From JAHJCW01 sp965369995 (GTDB lineage Bacteria; Fidelibacterota; Marinisomatia; Marinisomatales; JAHJCW01), in NCBI GenBank assembly GCA_965369995.1, contig CBDURO010000054.1:1-8558 (forward strand): a stretch of DNA of 8,558 nt. Reading direction: 5' to 3'. This document shows, piece by piece, positions 7,576 through 8,558 of this stretch. The notes under the pieces are model-generated. The model searched no databases and was not told the origin of the DNA. It saw nothing but the letters and a program-made list of their open reading frames with translations. Position 1 is the stretch's first letter; each line of letters opens with the position of its first letter. Both the position numbers and the translations under genes were made by a program.

Positions 7576-8481
7576 TTATTTCAATATTTTTACACAGCGG
7601 AATCCGATGTCACTGCTGCTATTATTGGGAGAATATCCATAAGTAGGTTCAAAACAAGTATATAACTCATAATACTCAACAGAGCCATCTGGCTGTATAT
7701 TTATCATTGACTGCCACGAACCTCCTTTTAATACTTTACCGGGAGATTGATCTTTCCAACTGTCAGTCCACTCCCATACATTCCCACACATATCATAGAT
7801 TCCATAAGGACTGTGACTATTCGCAGTATTATTATCTCCATTGTAAAAACCTACGGGAGTTGTGTCGTTATCGTAAATATCCCCACTATCTTTAAAATTT
7901 ACTTTCTTTGAATCGAAGTTATTCCCCCAAGCAAATTTGTACCCGCTATTTGCTCGAGCCGCCTTTTCCCATTCTTCTTTGGTAGGTAATCTCATACCGT
8001 AATATGCTGCAAAAGCATTTGCTCCAAACCATGTGACTTCTGTTACAGGGTGATTGTCGTAGCCTTCCTTGCGTCCACCAAACCAATTCCACTTTATCAC
8101 AAATTCATCTGGCGGATTGAATCCTAAACGGCAATTAGGATCATCAAAGTCGACGAATTCATAAATACCGGATGGCCAATTATTGTCGCCCATGTAATAT
8201 CCGGTTACACTTTGACTTGTGATTGTAACATCACCATTTTCAGAGGCTTCTTGTAGATAATCAATATATTGTGTGTTGGTAACAGGATATTTCATCATCA
8301 TATAGTCATATTTGATATATTTTTCTAATCCGGTTTCACCGGAGGAATACACTCCGGCAGGTATAGTTATTAATTCGATATCTTCGGGAATATCTGCTAT
8401 GACTTGTTCATCGTCTAAAGTAATAGTTTTACAGCTGAACAAAGATACACTAAGAACTACCAATATAATTAATGAACGCAT
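7576..8481 (-). CDS. FGE/SUMF1-like (formylglycine-generating-enzyme fold) lipoprotein
   Basis: A 301-residue lipoprotein: basic start, hydrophobic stretch and lipobox LFSC with lipidated Cys17. An FGE-sulfatase (SUMF1) domain then runs from about residue 36 to the end. Seen: IPAGVYSSG near the domain start, KYPVTNTQY (64-72), HPVTEVTWFGANAFAAYYG, LPTKEEWEKAAR (165-176), the signature YDMCGNVWEW (229-238), KGGSW (252-256) and the terminal SDIGFRCVK. True FGEs carry a redox/copper cysteine pair shortly after GGS; here that stretch (257-275) has no cysteine, so sulfatase activation is unlikely. Many such lipoproteins in Bacteroidota-like bacteria, including GldJ/GldK, use this fold structurally, but no gliding or type IX secretion genes are here. 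The start is fixed by an in-frame stop TAA nine bases upstream; no Shine-Dalgarno sequence is seen. It is convergent with the last Wzi-like gene, and a probable insertion-sequence end lies just upstream of its start. Confidence 0.88.
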   Translation of the reverse strand: MRSLIILVVLSVSLFSCKTITLDDEQVIADIPEDIELITIPAGVYSSGETGLEKYIKYDYMMMKYPVTNTQYIDYLQEASENGDVTITSQSVTGYYMGDNNWPSGIYEFVDFDDPNCRLGFNPPDEFVIKWNWFGGRKEGYDNHPVTEVTWFGANAFAAYYGMRLPTKEEWEKAARANSGYKFAWGNNFDSKKVNFKDSGDIYDNDTTPVGFYNGDNNTANSHSPYGIYDMCGNVWEWTDSWKDQSPGKVLKGGSWQSMINIQPDGSVEYYELYTCFEPTYGYSPNNSSSDIGFRCVKILK

Positions 8482-8492
8482 TTTATTTTACA

Positions 8493-8558
8493 GAAGTGGA
8501 CCCCATAACTTGGACACTTTTTTCTGTTTTTAAGTTGTAGTGTTTTTCTGCTATTGTT
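8493..8558. mobile_element. Probable end of an IS3-like insertion sequence (continues off window)
   Basis: The sequence AGAAGTGGACCCCATAACTTGGACAC (8493-8518) has the look of IS3-family terminal inverted repeats, which typically carry a GTGGnCCCC core followed by a TTGGACA box. It lies between the lipoprotein start and the window edge. The outer boundary is uncertain by a few bases (8491-8497). From the right edge, one minus-strand frame stays open for 24 codons and stops at 8485-8483, which could be the tail of a transposase reading out through this end, but the stretch is too short to identify. The partner repeat, transposase body and target duplication are outside the window, so this call rests on recognition of the repeat alone. 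Confidence 0.5.

Noticed and set aside
7557..7590. Bidirectional intrinsic terminator
   Set aside because: The inverted repeat is AT-only, eight bases long, with an 18-base loop, which is too weak in AT-rich DNA to call a terminator.
7707..7895. Plus-strand frame of 62 codons inside the lipoprotein gene
   Set aside because: It is antisense to the conserved FGE-fold signatures and has no features of its own.
8312..8533. Plus-strand frame of 73 codons running over the lipoprotein 5' end into the IS-like end
   Set aside because: It is antisense to the lipoprotein signal peptide region and has no recognisable domain; it is best explained as a shadow.

Overview
The window is AT-rich bacterial DNA, densely coding, from a Gram-negative (diderm) organism. 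Every gene after the first two encodes an envelope protein: three predicted outer-membrane beta-barrels with signal peptides and one lipoprotein. None of the six start codons has a convincing Shine-Dalgarno sequence, which together with the AT-rich composition and the multiple Wzi-like barrels fits the Bacteroidota/FCB superphylum. Neomarinimicrobiota, Ignavibacteriota or a relative are possible. This placement is inference and no marker gene is present to settle it.

Layout. At the left edge lies the 5' two thirds of a CAU-anticodon tRNA, most like tRNA-Ile2, on the minus strand and cut by the window edge. A roughly 120-base divergent spacer follows, with one plausible promoter in each direction. 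A co-directional plus-strand block of five genes then runs from 171 to 7574: a WbpA-type UDP-N-acetylglucosamine 6-dehydrogenase, an L-2-hydroxyglutarate oxidase (LhgO), and three Wzi-like capsule-assembly outer-membrane proteins. The internal spacings are 7, 65 (before the first Wzi gene), 4 (for the preferred start) and -1 bases, so the block is probably one operon or an operon with an internal start. The last two Wzi-like genes are clear tandem paralogues. A convergent minus-strand gene for an FGE/sulfatase-modifying-factor-like lipoprotein ends one base from the last Wzi stop codon. Just upstream of its start codon, at the right edge, is what looks like the terminal inverted repeat of an IS3-like insertion sequence continuing off the window.

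How the genes may work together. WbpA makes UDP-GlcNAc uronic acid, a precursor for uronic-acid-containing O-antigen or capsule. The Wzi-like barrels would act at the cell surface in holding or assembling that polysaccharide. LhgO does not obviously belong to sugar synthesis. However, the next enzyme of the WbpA pathway (WbpB/WlbA type, not in this window) is known to recycle its bound NADH by reducing 2-oxoglutarate to 2-hydroxyglutarate, so LhgO may return that by-product to 2-oxoglutarate and feed electrons to the respiratory chain. This WbpA-LhgO pairing is the most interesting functional hypothesis here. The lipoprotein lacks the FGE catalytic cysteine pair and its role is unknown.
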